From: Prorocentrum cordatum
Taxonomy: Eukaryota; Sar; Dinophyceae; Prorocentrales; Prorocentraceae
Length of the DNA: 64,000 bases
Direction of reading: 5' to 3'
Assembly (NCBI GenBank): GCA_963575745.1
Contig: CAUYUJ010016296.1
Coordinates: 161,289 to 225,288, forward strand
Below are positions 32,401 to 43,380 of this stretch, piece by piece. How positions within the stretch are numbered: the first letter of the stretch is position 1; each line of letters opens with the position of its first letter. The translations under genes were made by a program, and so were the position numbers. Under the pieces are notes generated by a model. The model did no database searches and was not told the origin of the DNA. It saw only the letters and a list, made by a program, of their open reading frames with translations.

Positions 32401-33782
32401 TGTCCACCTCCGAGGCAAGATGGTGGAGCAGAAGATCCACGCGCTCGGACGTCCCTCCGGCACGGGCCTCTCCTACCGAGCGGGCACGGGGGCGGCCCAC
32501 ACGGGCACGAAGTGGATGGCCTTCGGGAGGATCTCCCTGAAGGTGGTGCACGGCCGCACCAAGACAGGCCGGCGGCGCGCATGCGGGGGTGCCGGGTGCC
32601 AGAGCGGGCGGCCTGCAACAGATGTGTTGGGATTCGGTGATTTAGCCTCAAGGCGGGCATGTCCTTTGACAGGAGGAGTATTCAAACATGCAACAAAAGA
32701 ACAACTCTGGGGACGACTTTTCGATTGTTTTTGACTGTTTTGGAATACTTGTTGACTATTTTTTCATCCACAACTCCCTGTAGGAGGACGTGCCCGACCT
32801 AAATTTAGCCGGCTGGGCCGCAGGGAGTCTGACGTCCCATCCCTGCCCGATCTCGCGCGGCCGGCAGGTTCGGGGCCAACTCGCCCTCAAGCTTCGAAGG
32901 AGGAATCGGCACCTTCGTGGAGGCCTCCAGGAAGGCTTCTAGGAAGGCAGAAGATCTTGCAAGAGGCAGGGCGTCTTCTCAGAAAGCCGCCTCCCTCGTC
33001 GTGCTCCATCCGCGGACGACGTGTGTGCACCGTACCGCGTTGGCGTCTCCGGAGGCGACATCAGTCCTCGACCCAAGAATGGCACGCTGCCTAGTTTCGT
33101 CGGCTCCCAGGGCCGGAAAAACTGTGCACCGTGCTGCGTGTCGCAGGGGGTTCCAAACATGGTGCGGTATATGGGCGCGGTTGCCGTACGCCAGAGACCC
33201 GTCCGCTCAAAACAGCCTCCGGGCATCCTTGCCTGGCAAGTCTCTCGAGCCGAGGCGGGCCGCGACCCTCTTGGGGCGAGGAGGTCCGAGAGGGGTGCTA
33301 CGCTACGCTACGCTACTCCCCATCGGCCCGAAGGCCGTGCCAATCTAGAACTCGGGGGGACAATCTCGGCCCGTGCATCCAGCACCCAGGCGATCATGTG
33401 ATCGTCGAGGGGTGCGGCGGGCTGCAAACGGGCGAGCCAATGCCAGCCCCCGCAGTTCTTGGCCCCATCGCCGAGGACTGGCCGCCGTCGCCGCCGCCAT
33501 CGTCGTCGCCGTCGTCACCATCGCCGCCGTCGCTGTCGCCCCCGGCGTCGCCCGCCAGGAGGAGGAGGAGGAGGAGGAGGAGGAGGAGGAGGAGGAGGAG
33601 GAGGAGGAGGAGGAGGAGGAGGAGGAGGAGGAGGAGGAGGACTGTCAGGCGTGGCGTACCTGAACTTCTTCGCCCGCAACCTGAAGCACGCGGGCCACCT
33701 CGTGGGCGGGCTTCTCGGGGAGGACGACCACGAGGAGGCGGCCACCACGAGCAGCGCCTGCAGGCGCGTCATCGAGAGCTGA
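19967..33782 (+). CDS. secreted two-module Cys-rich protein with C-terminal VWD-like domain (six-exon gene model)
   Basis: Six exons join with consistent phase: 19967-20406, 25211-27441, 30962-31311, 31901-31997, 32415-32567 and 33649-33782, predicting 1,134 residues. Order: a signal peptide (hydrophobic core '[14 protein letters not shown]'), a Cys-rich ShK-like motif, a ~300-residue module, a second Cys-rich motif plus module, long (P-T-x-A/S)n linkers, and a VWD-like domain starting '[10 protein letters not shown]' and ending '[20 protein letters not shown]'. Many N-x-S/T sites are present. It is probably secreted or cell-surface; ligand unknown. Four of five acceptors read AG|G, while donors are GC, GT, GT, GA and GC. 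Intron 1 is the least certain: its AG|C acceptor adds about six residues absent from the second module. The model rests on homology between the two modules and on recalled VWD-like patterns, without RNA evidence. Confidence 0.65.
20560..22830 (+). repeat. TTGG(A/G)GGCC(A/T)TC minisatellite, sense blocks
   Basis: Imperfect ~11-12 bp units ('cgtcttggaggccatcttgggc') repeat for about 2 kb, interrupted near 20930-20990, 21270-21340, 21610-21680, 21900-22150 and 22540-22600 by non-repeat text, including recurrent 'aaaaccgta.g.aaatc.atgattttgg'. Three non-stop frames on each strand are by-products. Confidence 0.85.
23100..23470. repeat. cluster of TTCCCTGTTAAC palindromes
   Basis: At least four inverted-repeat copies of 'ttttccctgttaacgg...ccgttaacagggaaaa'. 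The best (23420-23452) has 16-base perfect arms around a single A. Others (about 23215-23252 and 23357-23385) have 11-14 base arms with an 8-base loop. Confidence 0.85.
23680..24420 (-). repeat. same minisatellite in reverse orientation
   Basis: 'caagacggcctccaagacggcccaagag' units are the reverse complement of the blocks on either side, interrupted by unrelated text at about 23960-24060 and 24200-24260. Confidence 0.8.
24770..25150 (+). repeat. minisatellite, final sense block
   Basis: 'ggggcctcttgggggcctcttgggcc' units end about 60 bp before the proposed acceptor of exon 2. Confidence 0.8.
25211..27441 (+). CDS. exon 2: two tandem ~330-residue modules and Pro/Thr linker
   Basis: The longest clean host reading frame in the window. 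Module 1 (about 25227-26205) and module 2 (about 26206-27275) share long blocks such as '[10 protein letters not shown]', '[20 protein letters not shown]', 'GRTSRKYT' and '[20 protein letters not shown]'. Module 2 begins with its own Cys-rich motif (C..GC..CF..CCVC). Acidic 'TVDDD' strings could bind calcium, but this is only a suggestion. Both modules end '[23 protein letters not shown]'. The exon closes with repeated APTP/SPTP. An in-frame TGA at 25185 shows coding cannot extend far upstream, and the first in-frame start-like codon is GTG, as expected for an internal exon. The fold is not recognised. Confidence 0.85.
27442..30961 (+). other. intron 2, ~3.5 kb
   Basis: GT at 27442, AG at 30960-30961. 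Contents: an imperfect (GGA)n purine tract (about 27585-27790), a perfect 11-bp stem hairpin with a 3-nt loop (28622-28646, 'aaggctcagaa..ttctgagcctt'), unassigned sequence (27840-30400), a pyrimidine tract (30420-30830) and (GAG)n (30835-30960). No independent gene is convincing inside. Confidence 0.5.
30835..30960 (+). repeat. (GAG)n at the exon 3 acceptor
   Basis: About 125 bases of GAG/GAA triplets with a short GATGATGAT interruption, ending exactly at the proposed acceptor. The same configuration occurs at exon 6. Confidence 0.85.
30962..31311 (+). CDS. exon 3: Pro/Thr linker and start of VWD-like domain
   Basis: After the (GAG)n tract, an AG|G acceptor at 30961 opens '[18 protein letters not shown]', continuing the same linker chemistry as the end of exon 2. 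It is followed by '[15 protein letters not shown]', the hallmark opening of VWD-like domains in dinoflagellate secreted proteins. A GT donor at 31312 gives a phase-0 join to exon 4. A slightly earlier GT at 31297 is an alternative. Confidence 0.7.
31312..31900 (+). other. intron 3
   Basis: GT-AG with a pyrimidine-rich 3' end. It contains short 'gccgaagaccgcc' repeats (about 31380-31480) and two copies of 'ggggtcca.ggtcgaacacg.aagg' (about 31496 and 31667). Confidence 0.55.
31901..31997 (+). CDS. exon 4: VWD-like domain, middle part
   Basis: Follows a pyrimidine-rich 'tttctgtcccgcccag' acceptor. It encodes '[16 protein letters not shown]' and 'YFMSINITG', the expected middle strands. The donor appears to be GA ('acgg|GAAATC'), because joining at that point to exon 5 restores '[15 protein letters not shown]' without a gap. 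Confidence 0.65.
31998..32414 (+). other. intron 4, GA-AG
   Basis: Starts GAAATC and ends CGAG. It is T-rich with repeated 'ttcgtt' words (about 32215-32390). Confidence 0.55.
32415..32567 (+). CDS. exon 5: VWD-like domain, later part
   Basis: Acceptor 'ctccgag|gcaag'. It encodes '[11 protein letters not shown]', then '[19 protein letters not shown]'. The donor is GC ('aagacag|GCCGGC'). Joining to exon 6 yields '[14 protein letters not shown]', the pattern seen in related domains. Confidence 0.65.
32568..33648 (+). other. intron 5, GC-AG
   Basis: Starts GCCGGC and ends GTCAG after a (GAG)n tract at about 33559-33640. The rest is unassigned. Confidence 0.55.
33649..33782 (+). CDS. exon 6: C-terminus of the VWD-like domain, with stop
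   Basis: Begins immediately after the (GAG)n tract at acceptor 'actgtcag|gc'. It encodes '[20 protein letters not shown]', '[11 protein letters not shown]' and 'ACRRVIES' with a TGA at 33780-33782. The same frame read back into the tract gives only poly-Gly, so the acceptor position is well constrained. Confidence 0.7.
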
Positions 33783-34100
33783 GAGCTGGCACGGCGACCC
33801 CGGCCCGCCCCCTCTCCCGCCCCTTTCGTGGGGTCGAAGAGGGAGGTGGAGGAAGAGGGGTCGGGGGAAGTCAAGTGTACACCAGCGCCGATCCTGGCCA
33901 GGCCGATCCTGGGCCAAGTATCGGTGCACATGATCCAGGCTCTGGCCCCCGCTCTCATGCTATTGTCTTCGGCCCCCCACCCCCGCGCGATGGGTCCCCC
34001 GCCTGTGGGTGTGGCGTGGGCGTCGTGCTTCAGGGAGCGGGAGGTCGTCCGTGTCCAGGAGGGATCTGGAGGTCGTCGTCGTCGTCGTCGTGGTCGTTGC

Positions 34101-34144
<44 letters not shown>

Positions 34145-34483
34145 GCTGGTGCCCCCCCTTCCCCTGTGGGTGTGGGGTGGTTCGTCGTCGTCGTCGTCGT
34201 CGTGCTAGTGCCCCCCCTTTCCCTGTGGGTGTGGGGTGGTTCGTCGTCGTCGTCGTCGTCGTCGTCCCGCCCGATCCCATCTGGGGGGGGGGACTTGTGG
34301 AACTCTGGGGCCCATCCCATCTGGGGGGGGGTGGGGCGGGCGGGCCTGTGAGCCCTCGACCGGGGGTCATATATGCCTTCCTGGCCAAGCCGGGGGAGCG
34401 GATGCACCGGTCCTGGGCCCAGAGTCGGCCTGGCCAGGGTCGGTGTAGGTATATAGTCGGCGCCCTCATTGGGGGTAGGAGGA
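33783..34483. repeat. downstream flank with (CGT)n blocks
   Basis: (CGT/GTC)n at about 34075-34143, 34182-34205 and 34240-34265, separated by repeated 'gtgcccccccttccctgtgggtgtggggtggtt'. No gene recognised. Confidence 0.75.
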
Positions 34484-35331
<848 letters not shown>

Positions 35332-38058
35332 CGCTCCCTGACGGACGAGGTCCTTCGGAAAGGGATGGCGGAGGAGTACTCCAGGGCTGCCGCCCTGCTG
35401 AGCAGCCCGGGGCTCGCGCCTCTGACGCCCGACACGGCTGGGCAGCTGCAGGCGCTACTCCAGCCGCGCCCCGCCCCCGCGCTGCCCCCGGCGGCGCCGC
35501 CGCCAGCCGGGCCCCCGCCGCTCTCCCACAGAGCCTTGAAGAAAGCGCTGCAGGCAAGCCCCCGGGGCAGCGGCGCGGCGGCTGGCGGCGGGCGCTTCGA
35601 GCACTGGCGGGTCGTGCTCGCCCAGCCCGCGGCTCTGGCGGCCTTCTGCGGCGTGTGCGACCGCCTGGCAGAGGGCCGGGCCCCGGAAAGCGCCGCCGCG
35701 GCCCTGGCGCTGGCGAAGCTCACGCCGCTGCGAAAACCAGGCGGCGGGGTCCGCCCGATCGCCGCGCCGAGCATCTTGCGGCGGCTGGTGGGCCGCGCGC
35801 TGGTGACCCCTCGGAAGGAAGCCTTGGCCGAGGCACTCGGGAGACAGCAGTTTGCCGTGGGCACTGCTGCGGGCACCGAACTCTTAGCCCACACTGCGCG
35901 GGCCCTGGCAGAGGCGAACCCCGACTTGGTGTTAGTTGCGCTGGACGCCAAGAACGCCTACTGCTCCGCCAGCCGCGAGGCCTGCCTCCGGGGCTTGAAG
36001 GAGGTAGCGCCGGAGCTGCTGCCTTACGCCAGTCTCCTCTGCCGCCGGGAGTCCTTGTACTATTTCTGGGACGCGGCTGGGGTCTGCCACCGCCTGCGGG
36101 CCACGAGCGGGGTAGACCAGGGGGACCCGCTGGCGCCGTTGCTTTTCGCTTGCGGGTTGCGCCCCCGCCTGCCAGCCCTCGAAGACGCTCTGCGGGGGGG
36201 GGCCCAGCGCCGGGGGCTGAACCCAGACGATGTGCACGTCCTCGCTTACCTGGATGATGTCGTCGTGCTGGCCCCGTCGGCGCTCGCGGGCGAGGTCCAG
36301 GCGACGGCGCAGCAGGCGCCGGGCGGCTTGGGCTTGGAACTGGAGCAGCGAAAGACGCAGGCCTGGTCTGCTGGGGCCCCCTGCCCTCCAGGGCTGGAGG
36401 AGCAGTGGCGCGCGGAAGGCCTGACCCTCGTGGGGGTGCCCCTGGGCGGGCCTCTGCCTCCTGGAGGGCTGCCGGGCGAAAGCGACGCGCGCCGGGTCGA
36501 CCTTGGGACGGCCGGCTACGCGGCGGCGCGCTGCGCGGAGACGGCGGGGCGAGCGGCGGAGCTGCTGGCCAAGCTCGCGGCCCTCCCGGCAACGGCCTCG
36601 CCGCACCTGCCGGCCGCGCAAACGACAGGGCTGCTGCTCCGGCACTGCGGCGGCAGCAAGCTCACGCACCTGCTGCGCACGAACGCGCTGGCAGTCTCGG
36701 GGGCGGCCGCCGCGGCCTGCGACGACGCCCTGCTCGCGGCCTACGAGGCGCGCGCCCGCCTCGACCCGCTGACGGAGACGCAGCAGGCGAAGTGCCAGCT
36801 GCCGCTGCGGCTAGGAGGGCGCGGCCTCCGGAGCCAGAGGCAGCTGGCGCCGGCAGCTTGGGCCGGCTCCTGGGCGCAGAGCTTGAGCAGGGTGCGGGAG
36901 CGCTCTGGGCTGGCTTGCTTAGACGACCTCGACTCTTGCGCCCTACCCCTAGCTGGGGCTTGCCGCGACGCTCTCGCCGGACTCGCCCAGCTGCCTCTGC
37001 CGCCGCCTCGCCCTGGCGCGGGCGCGGCCGAACTGCCAGCCTGGCGGGAACTGGCCCAGGCGCCTCGCCCAAAACTCCAAAAGGCCTTGACAGCACGGAT
37101 TGACCACGAAAACTAAAACTCCCTGCTGCAGGCCTTGGAGCCGGAGGAGCGAGCCCTGTTCCGCTCCTGCGGCGGGCCGCACTCGAGCGCTTGGCAGACT
37201 GCTTCCCCGGGCGCGGACGCGCATTGGCTCGACGACGCGGAGTGCTGCAGTGCCGCGCGGACGCTCCTGAGCCAGGCCGCAGCTCCGCCTGGCGCCACCT
37301 GCTGCAGCGCCACCCGAACTGGCGAACGGGCCGGCCAGCGCTGCGGGGAGCCGCTGGACAGCCGGGCGCACCACGCCTGGCGCTGCGCCCGCGGGGGCGG
37401 GCTGAAAGCGCGCGGCGGGGACCTGGAACGCGCCTGGGCCCGCATTCACGCGGAGTGCGGGTACCGCGTGGAACGCCAGACCCACGTCCCGGCCTGGGAC
37501 CGCTGGCGCTGGACCTGCCCAGGCTGCGGCGCGAGCTGGGCGACGCCTGACCGGCCGGCAGGCCCCTGCGCCACCTGCGGAGCCGGGCTGCGGGCGGAGC
37601 GAGAGGAAGCCATCCTCGACATCGAGGTGCAGCGGGCGGACCGCCCCCGTTTGTACTTCGACGTGGCAGTCCGCTACTGCGTTCCTGGGGGCGCCGACGG
37701 CCTGGCAGCGGCGGCAGGGCGTAATGGCGCCGTCAACGCAGCGGCAGAGGCCGACAAACGCCGCCGCTACCCCTCGGGGCGGACCCCGTGGGGCATGGTG
37801 CCCCTGGCGCTGGAGACAGGGGGGCGCCACGGGCCGGCAGCCCTGCGGCACCTGCGCGAGCTCGCCCGAGGGGAGGCGGCCCTCCTGGGCGACGACGCGG
37901 CCGCCCCGGCAGCCGCCAGCGCCCTGATGGCCCGGTGGGGCCGCGAGCTCAGCGTGGCCCTCCACCGGGCCACCGCCCGCCAGCTCAGGACGGCGCTGGG
38001 CGCGGACCGCGCGGGCGCCGGCCGGGCGGCCGAGCTGCGGGCGGCGGCGGAGGGCTGA
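35332..38058 (+). pseudogene. LINE-type reverse transcriptase with C-terminal zinc ribbon/endonuclease-like domain, one in-frame stop
   Basis: An otherwise open pol gene. From the Met at 35365, residues 110-300 form an RT core: 'GGGVRPIAAPSILRRL', motif A 'VALDAKNAYCS' (Asp194), motif B 'GVDQGDPLAPLLF' and motif C 'YLDD' (residues 295-298, at 36247-36258). After the thumb region a TAA at 37114-37116 interrupts the frame, which continues unbroken to 38058. The second part has 'CPGC' and 'CATC' pairs (about 37516-37581) like a zinc ribbon, then 'AILDIEV..YFDVAVRY' and 'AEADKRRRY', which resemble the restriction-like endonuclease of some LINEs (inferred). The 5' end merges with the (GAG)n tract and is probably truncated. 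One stop in ~900 codons means recent inactivation, read-through or sequencing error. Confidence 0.8.
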
Positions 38059-39290
38059 GCCGGCGCCGGGGCTGGTGTTCGCCGTCTCCTACTGGGTCGC
38101 CCCGGTCGCGTACTTCATCGTCGCGTGCCCGGAGGAGTTCAGAGTGCGCGGGCGTGCTTCGACTGTCTCTCATGCCTGCAGGAGGAGGAGGAGGAGGAGG
38201 AGGAGGAGGAGGAGGAGGAGGAGAAGGATGGAGGATGAGGGGAGGACGATGAAGGACGAAGAGGAGGAGGAGGATGATCCTCCTCTTCCTCCTCCTCCAC
38301 CTCTTCCTCCTCCTCCTCCTCCTCCTCCTCCTCCACTTCCCCCTCCTCTTCCTCCTCCTTCCTGCTCCTCCTCCTCCTCCTAGCTTCCTGTGCGCAGCCG
38401 CAGCGCCGCGGCGTAGCCTCCCAGGGCCACGGCTCCCCCCCTGCGTCGGGCACGCTTGGCGCCGCCGAGGCGCCCGCAACAGCCGGCCCCTCGAGGAAGC
38501 CTTTCGCCGCCACCGCCGCCGCCGCCGCCGCCCGGAGCGCGCCGGCCTCCGTGTTAACACGCTGCGGGCTGCGTGGTGCGCATCGGAGCAGCGAAGCTCC
38601 TGCGGGCTGGTTCGCACGCGCAGGAGGACCAGCCTCAAGCGTGCCCCTGTCCCTGAGACTGGCTCGGCGACGACATCGACGAGACTCCCTCGGCTTGCGG
38701 ACGGGGGCATCCCGACGATTGGCCACCGCCTCGGGCTGGTCGCTTCTGGAGGCCTCGGGTCGCCGCCGCTGTCGCCGTCGTTGTCGTCTTCGTCGCCGTC
38801 GCCTTCGTCTTCGTCGCCCTCGCCGTCGTCGTCGTCGTCGCCGTTGCTTCTCGTCGGCGTCGCCCTCGTCGTCTCCTGTCGTCGCCGTCGTCCTGTCGCC
38901 CTCCCGGCTGCTCCCCCCCCGGGGCGTCTCCTCCCGCCGCCCTCCTCCCTCTCCCCGTTTCCCTCGCCTGGCTGGTGGTGGTGGAGCTGTGGCGGGGTGG
39001 TGGAGGACGACGAGGTTCCCTGTTTCGTTGCCGCCAGTTGGCAGCACGCGCGCTCGCGCTCGCGCACTGGCGCTCCGCCATTTGGTGGCGTGGCAGGCGC
39101 GGCTCCCAGGGGGCCCCTACAACTGTCTCGCATGTAGCGACACCTGGCCCCCCTGGGAGCGGGCGCGCGCGCCGGGCACTTGCCCCACTGCCAGCGCCCT
39201 ACTCGGGACTGCTCATGCCTGCCCTTTGCCCGGGGCTTCGGCACCAACGCGCCCAACTTGGGCGCGCCTCAACCAGAACCAGAACCAGGA
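38059..39290. repeat. GAG/CCT tracts and unassigned GC-rich sequence
   Basis: (GAG)n at about 38180-38225, an adjoining (CCT)n tract at about 38280-38380, and (CGT/CGC)n at about 38760-38860. 'ctgtctctcatgcctgcag' (about 38163) and 'ctgtctcgcatgtagc' (about 39123) may be related retroelement ends. A CxxC-containing segment near 39115-39215 ('YNCLAC') could be a gag-type finger fragment, but it is too short to call. Confidence 0.6.
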
Positions 39291-39434
39291 GGAGGAGGAG
39301 GAGGAGGCGGAGGAGGAGGAGGAGGAGGCGGGGGAGGCGGGGGAGGCGGGGGAGGCGGAGGAAGCGGAGGATGATGATGATGAAAGACGATGATGATGTT
39401 GCTGATGATGATGTTGCTGATGATGATGCTGGTG

Positions 39435-39486
<52 letters not shown>

Positions 39487-40917
39487 CGATGACGATGGCG
39501 ACGATGATGATGCTGCTGATCGTGATGCTGATGCTGATGCTGATCATGATGCTATTGATGATGGTGCTGATAATGATGATGATGCTGATGCTCCTGCTGC
39601 TGATGATGATGATGGTGATGTTGCTGATGATGATGATGATGATGTTGCTGATGCTGCTGATGGTGCTGCTGCTGATGATGCTGCTGCTGATGATAATGAT
39701 GATGCTGATGATGATGATGTTGATGCTGATGCTGCTGATGATGATGATGCTGATGATGTTGGTGTTGATGACGATGACGATGATGATGATGGTGATGATG
39801 ATGATGCTGATGATGCTGTCGATGGTGATCATCATGATGATGAGGAGGAGAATGAGGAGAAGGAGGAATATGATGCTGATGATGATGATGTTACTGATGA
39901 GGCTGCTTCGGATGATGATGATGCCGATGATGATGATGATGCTGATGCCGATGATGCTGATGCTGATGCTGCTGCTGATGATGATGATGCGGATGGTGAT
40001 GATGCTCATGCTGATGAGGATGATGCTGATGATGATGATGATGGTGATGGTGATGATGATGATGCTGATGATGCTGACGATGATGATGATGATGCTGATG
40101 AGGATGAAGAGGAGGAGGAGAAGGAGGAGGAAGAGGAGGATGAGCAGGAGGAGGAGCAGGAGAAAGGGGATGACGATGATGATGATGATGATCATGATGA
40201 TGATGATGATGTTGACGACGACGATGATGATGATGATGATGATGATGATCATGATGCTTCTGATCATAATCCTGATGATGATGCTGGTGACTCTGCTGAT
40301 GATGATGATGACGACGATGATGATGATGGTGTGGATGATCATGGTGATGATTATGCTATGATGTTGATTCTGATGATGATGATGATCATGATGATGACGA
40401 CGATGACGATGATGATGATGATGACGCTGATGATTATGGTGATGATGCTGATGACGATGATGATGATGATGGTGGTGATGATTATGGTTATGATGATGAT
40501 GATTATGCTGATGATGATGGTTGTCGTGATGATGATGATGAGGCTTATGGTGATGCTGATGATGATGCGGATGATGCTGTTGATGATGCTGATGATGATG
40601 ATACTGATGGTGATGCTGATGATGATGCTGACGATGCTGATGATGATGATGACGATGCTGCTAATGCTGATGCTGATGCTGATCCTGATGATGATGACGA
40701 TGACGATGACGACGATGATGATGATCATAATAATGATGCTGCTGCTGATGATGTTGATGATGATGCTGATGATTCTGATGGTGATGACGATGATGGTACT
40801 GATACTGATGAAGCTGCTGATGATGATGATGCTGATGATGATGGTGACGATGGTGATGATGCTGATGCCGATGATGCTGATGCTGATGCTGCTGCTGCTG
40901 ATGATGATGATGGTGAT

Positions 40918-40948
<31 letters not shown>

Positions 40949-41348
40949 CCGATGATTATGATGATGCTGATGATTATGATGGCGATGATGATGATGATGA
41001 TGACGATGCTGATGATGATGAGGATGATGATGAGGATGTCGATGAGGATGATGATGAAGCTGCTGATGATGATGATGAGGCTGACGATGAGGACGAGGGC
41101 GATGATGATGATGATGAGGATGATGATGATGATGATGCTGATGCTGCTGATGATGCTGATGCTGATGATGACGATGATGCTGATGCTGATGCCGCTGCTG
41201 CTGATGATGATGAGGATGGTGATGGTGATGGTGATGGTGATGGTGATGGTGATGATGATGATGGTGATGATGATGATGGTGATGATGATGATGTTCATGA
41301 TGATGATGATGACGATGGTGATGATGATAATGAGGATGATGATGATGG

Positions 41349-41379
<31 letters not shown>

Positions 41380-41563
41380 GATGATGATTATGATGATGAC
41401 NNNNNNNNNNNNNNNNNNNNNNNNNNNNNNNNNNNNNNNNNNNNNNNNNNNNNNNNNNNNNNNNNNNNNNNNNNNNNNNNNNNNNNNNNNNNNNNNNNNN
41501 GAGGAGGAGGAGGAGGAGGACGGCGAGGAGGCGGTGGCGGAGGCGGAGGCGGAGGCAGAGGCT

Positions 41564-41594
<31 letters not shown>

Positions 41595-41692
41595 AGGAGG
41601 AGGAGGAGGAGGAGGAGGAGGAGGAGGAGGAGGAGGAGGAGGAGGAGGAGGACGACCAGGACGAGGAGGACGAGGAGGACGAGGAGGACTAG
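39287..41692. repeat. (GAG)n-(GAT/GCT)n-(GAG)n microsatellite, ~2.4 kb, with gap
   Basis: GAG/GCG triplets (39287-39370), then ~2 kb of imperfect GAT with GCT, GAC and GGT variants, then GAG/GCG/GCC triplets (41501-41690). Positions 41401-41500 are N, so the true length is unknown. The 905-codon Asp/Met-rich frame across it is a by-product. Confidence 0.95.
41401..41500. other. assembly gap (100 N)
   Basis: Exactly 100 undetermined bases inside the GAT/GAG microsatellite. This is a conventional placeholder length, so the real size is unknown. Confidence 0.99.
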
Positions 41693-42550
41693 GGGAGTGA
41701 ACCTGGCAGGTGCCATGGTGTCTCGCACGTTTCATGCCTCTTCTAATTTGGATACGCTCCCCGGCTCCCCCCCTCGGCCGCGCACATGTCTCGTCTCAGG
41801 ATGCGCTGGCCCCCCTCTTGGACGTCCCAGTCCTCCGATGGGGCTAGTTCCTGGGAGACTGCCTTCATCATCGACTCTGGCACTTGCTTGCGCGGGCCGG
41901 CCCAGCTGAATCGTTCCTGGTCCGGCTTAACCATACCAATCTGGCTCAATCTGGTTGGGTAGTTCTACAATCGTCATTTCATTTGGCCTCCCAGATCTCA
42001 ATCGTGCACAGGGGCCTTCAAGATGTTGTTTCCCCATCGCTCCGCCCTCCTTCGTTTTAATCTTAGAAAGCGGGCCTGAGCTGGTCTACGCTGCAATCTG
42101 CCAGCCCTGCTCGTCTTCCTTCTCATGGCCAACTCTCGGCGCCCCTGCGCCGCTTCTTTGGGGCCACCTGCGTGTGGACCGTAGGCCGTTCCTTCCTCCA
42201 TGCGTACTGTGCGTGTGTATCAAGACCATCATGTCGTCACTACCTCTAGCGACGACTGGTGGCGATCAGCTGCGGCGACTGGCTGCAGCTTCTAGCTGCT
42301 GTCAGAAAACAGTTTGACGGAGCAACCAGTTCACCGATAAACCGGTAAACCAGCACCCATCGCTCTAGAGTTTGGCTCTCAGTTCAGATGCATACTGGCT
42401 TGTCGGTTTATCGGTGTATCCATTGGTTTCCAGCACACGAGTTGGACTCTCCGTTCAGGTGGGCGTGGGCTCATCGGTTGATCGGTTGGGTTCCTGGATC
42501 GTGGTGTGGCAGGGCGAGGAGGACGGGGAGTTGGGAGACTGCAGCACAAT
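41693..42550. other. unassigned sequence
   Basis: Mixed unique sequence. No recognised gene or RNA. Two short related phrases ('cggtttatcggtgtatccattggtttcc' and 'catcggttgatcggttgggttcc') lie near 42400-42500. Confidence 0.4.
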
Positions 42551-42559
42551 CATTTCCAA

Positions 42560-42952
42560 TATCACTTCCCGCGCACATTCCCGCACTCACACTCTCACGC
42601 GCACGCTCCCACGCACTCTCGCGCTCACGCACTTACTCTTTCACACGCCCACACTCACACACTCGCACACTCGCACTTTTACGCGTTCGCACTCACGCAC
42701 ACCCACTCACGCTCCCACTCAGACTCGCATCATCATTACTTGCCATGCGCACGCACGCACTCACACTTTTACAGCACCGCCCTCCACGCTCACACACTCA
42801 CGCTTTCAATCTTGCACACGCCACACGATCAATCGCGCATGCACTTGCATTGACATGCACTCACACTCACGCGCGCACACCATCACCATCACCATCACCA
42901 TCACCATCACCATCACCATCACCATCACCATCACCATCACCATCACCATCGG
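42560..42952. repeat. CACTC/CACG-rich tract and (ATCACC)n
   Basis: Imperfect 'cgcactcacac' repeats (42560-42880), then a clean hexamer array (about 42883-42950). Confidence 0.9.
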
Positions 42953-42953
42953 A

Positions 42954-43380
42954 GTACTGCGTGCTGGAGCTGTGCCGGGAGGCCAGTGGTGAGATCACCG
43001 AGGCATGGCCCGACTTCGTCGTTAGCTGGTCAGGCTTGCCTGCAGCGACGTGGGTGGACGCCACCGTGCGCTTGCCCGGCGAGTCGTGCCCAGCAGCGCG
43101 TATCATTTGCCACGAGGCCCGCAACGCGGAGAAGCGCAAGAAGGACCGGTACGGCGAGGCGGTCGTCCCGTTCAAGGTGGAGAACGAGAGCAGGCTCGGG
43201 CCTGCAGCGCAGCGTTTTGTCGCGGACATCGCCGCCGCAGCCCGGCGCGCTGCCGTCCTCTTTGGCGAGCCCGCGGGCCACCGGTCGGGGAAACGTATGA
43301 CGCGAGTACGCCGCAATTCGGATTTGCCGATGCTTTTCCACGGTCCCGTCTCGGATTTTGAGGGTCCAGTTTCTATTTGA
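42954..43380 (+). pseudogene. 3' fragment of a LINE-type element (endonuclease-like end)
   Basis: The segment 'CHEARNAEKRKKDRYGEAVV' and 'VPFKVENESRLGPAAQRFV' lines up with the end of the RT gene at 35.3-38.06 kb ('AEADKRRRYP', 'VPLALETGGRHGPAALRHL'), sharing A..A(D/E)K...RY, VP...E and R.GPAA. It is therefore the C-terminal piece of a related element, joined on its left to the microsatellite. The frame ends at 43380. Possible further decayed remains run to about 43680. Confidence 0.6.

Noticed and set aside
35655-36669. long frames overlapping the RT gene in other phases or on the minus strand
   Set aside because: GC-rich codon bias keeps shadow frames open; only the + frame with YLDD has RT motifs.
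38975-41692. 905-codon Asp/Met-rich ORF
   Set aside because: Generated by GAT/GAG triplets and crosses the 100-N gap; no non-repeat core.
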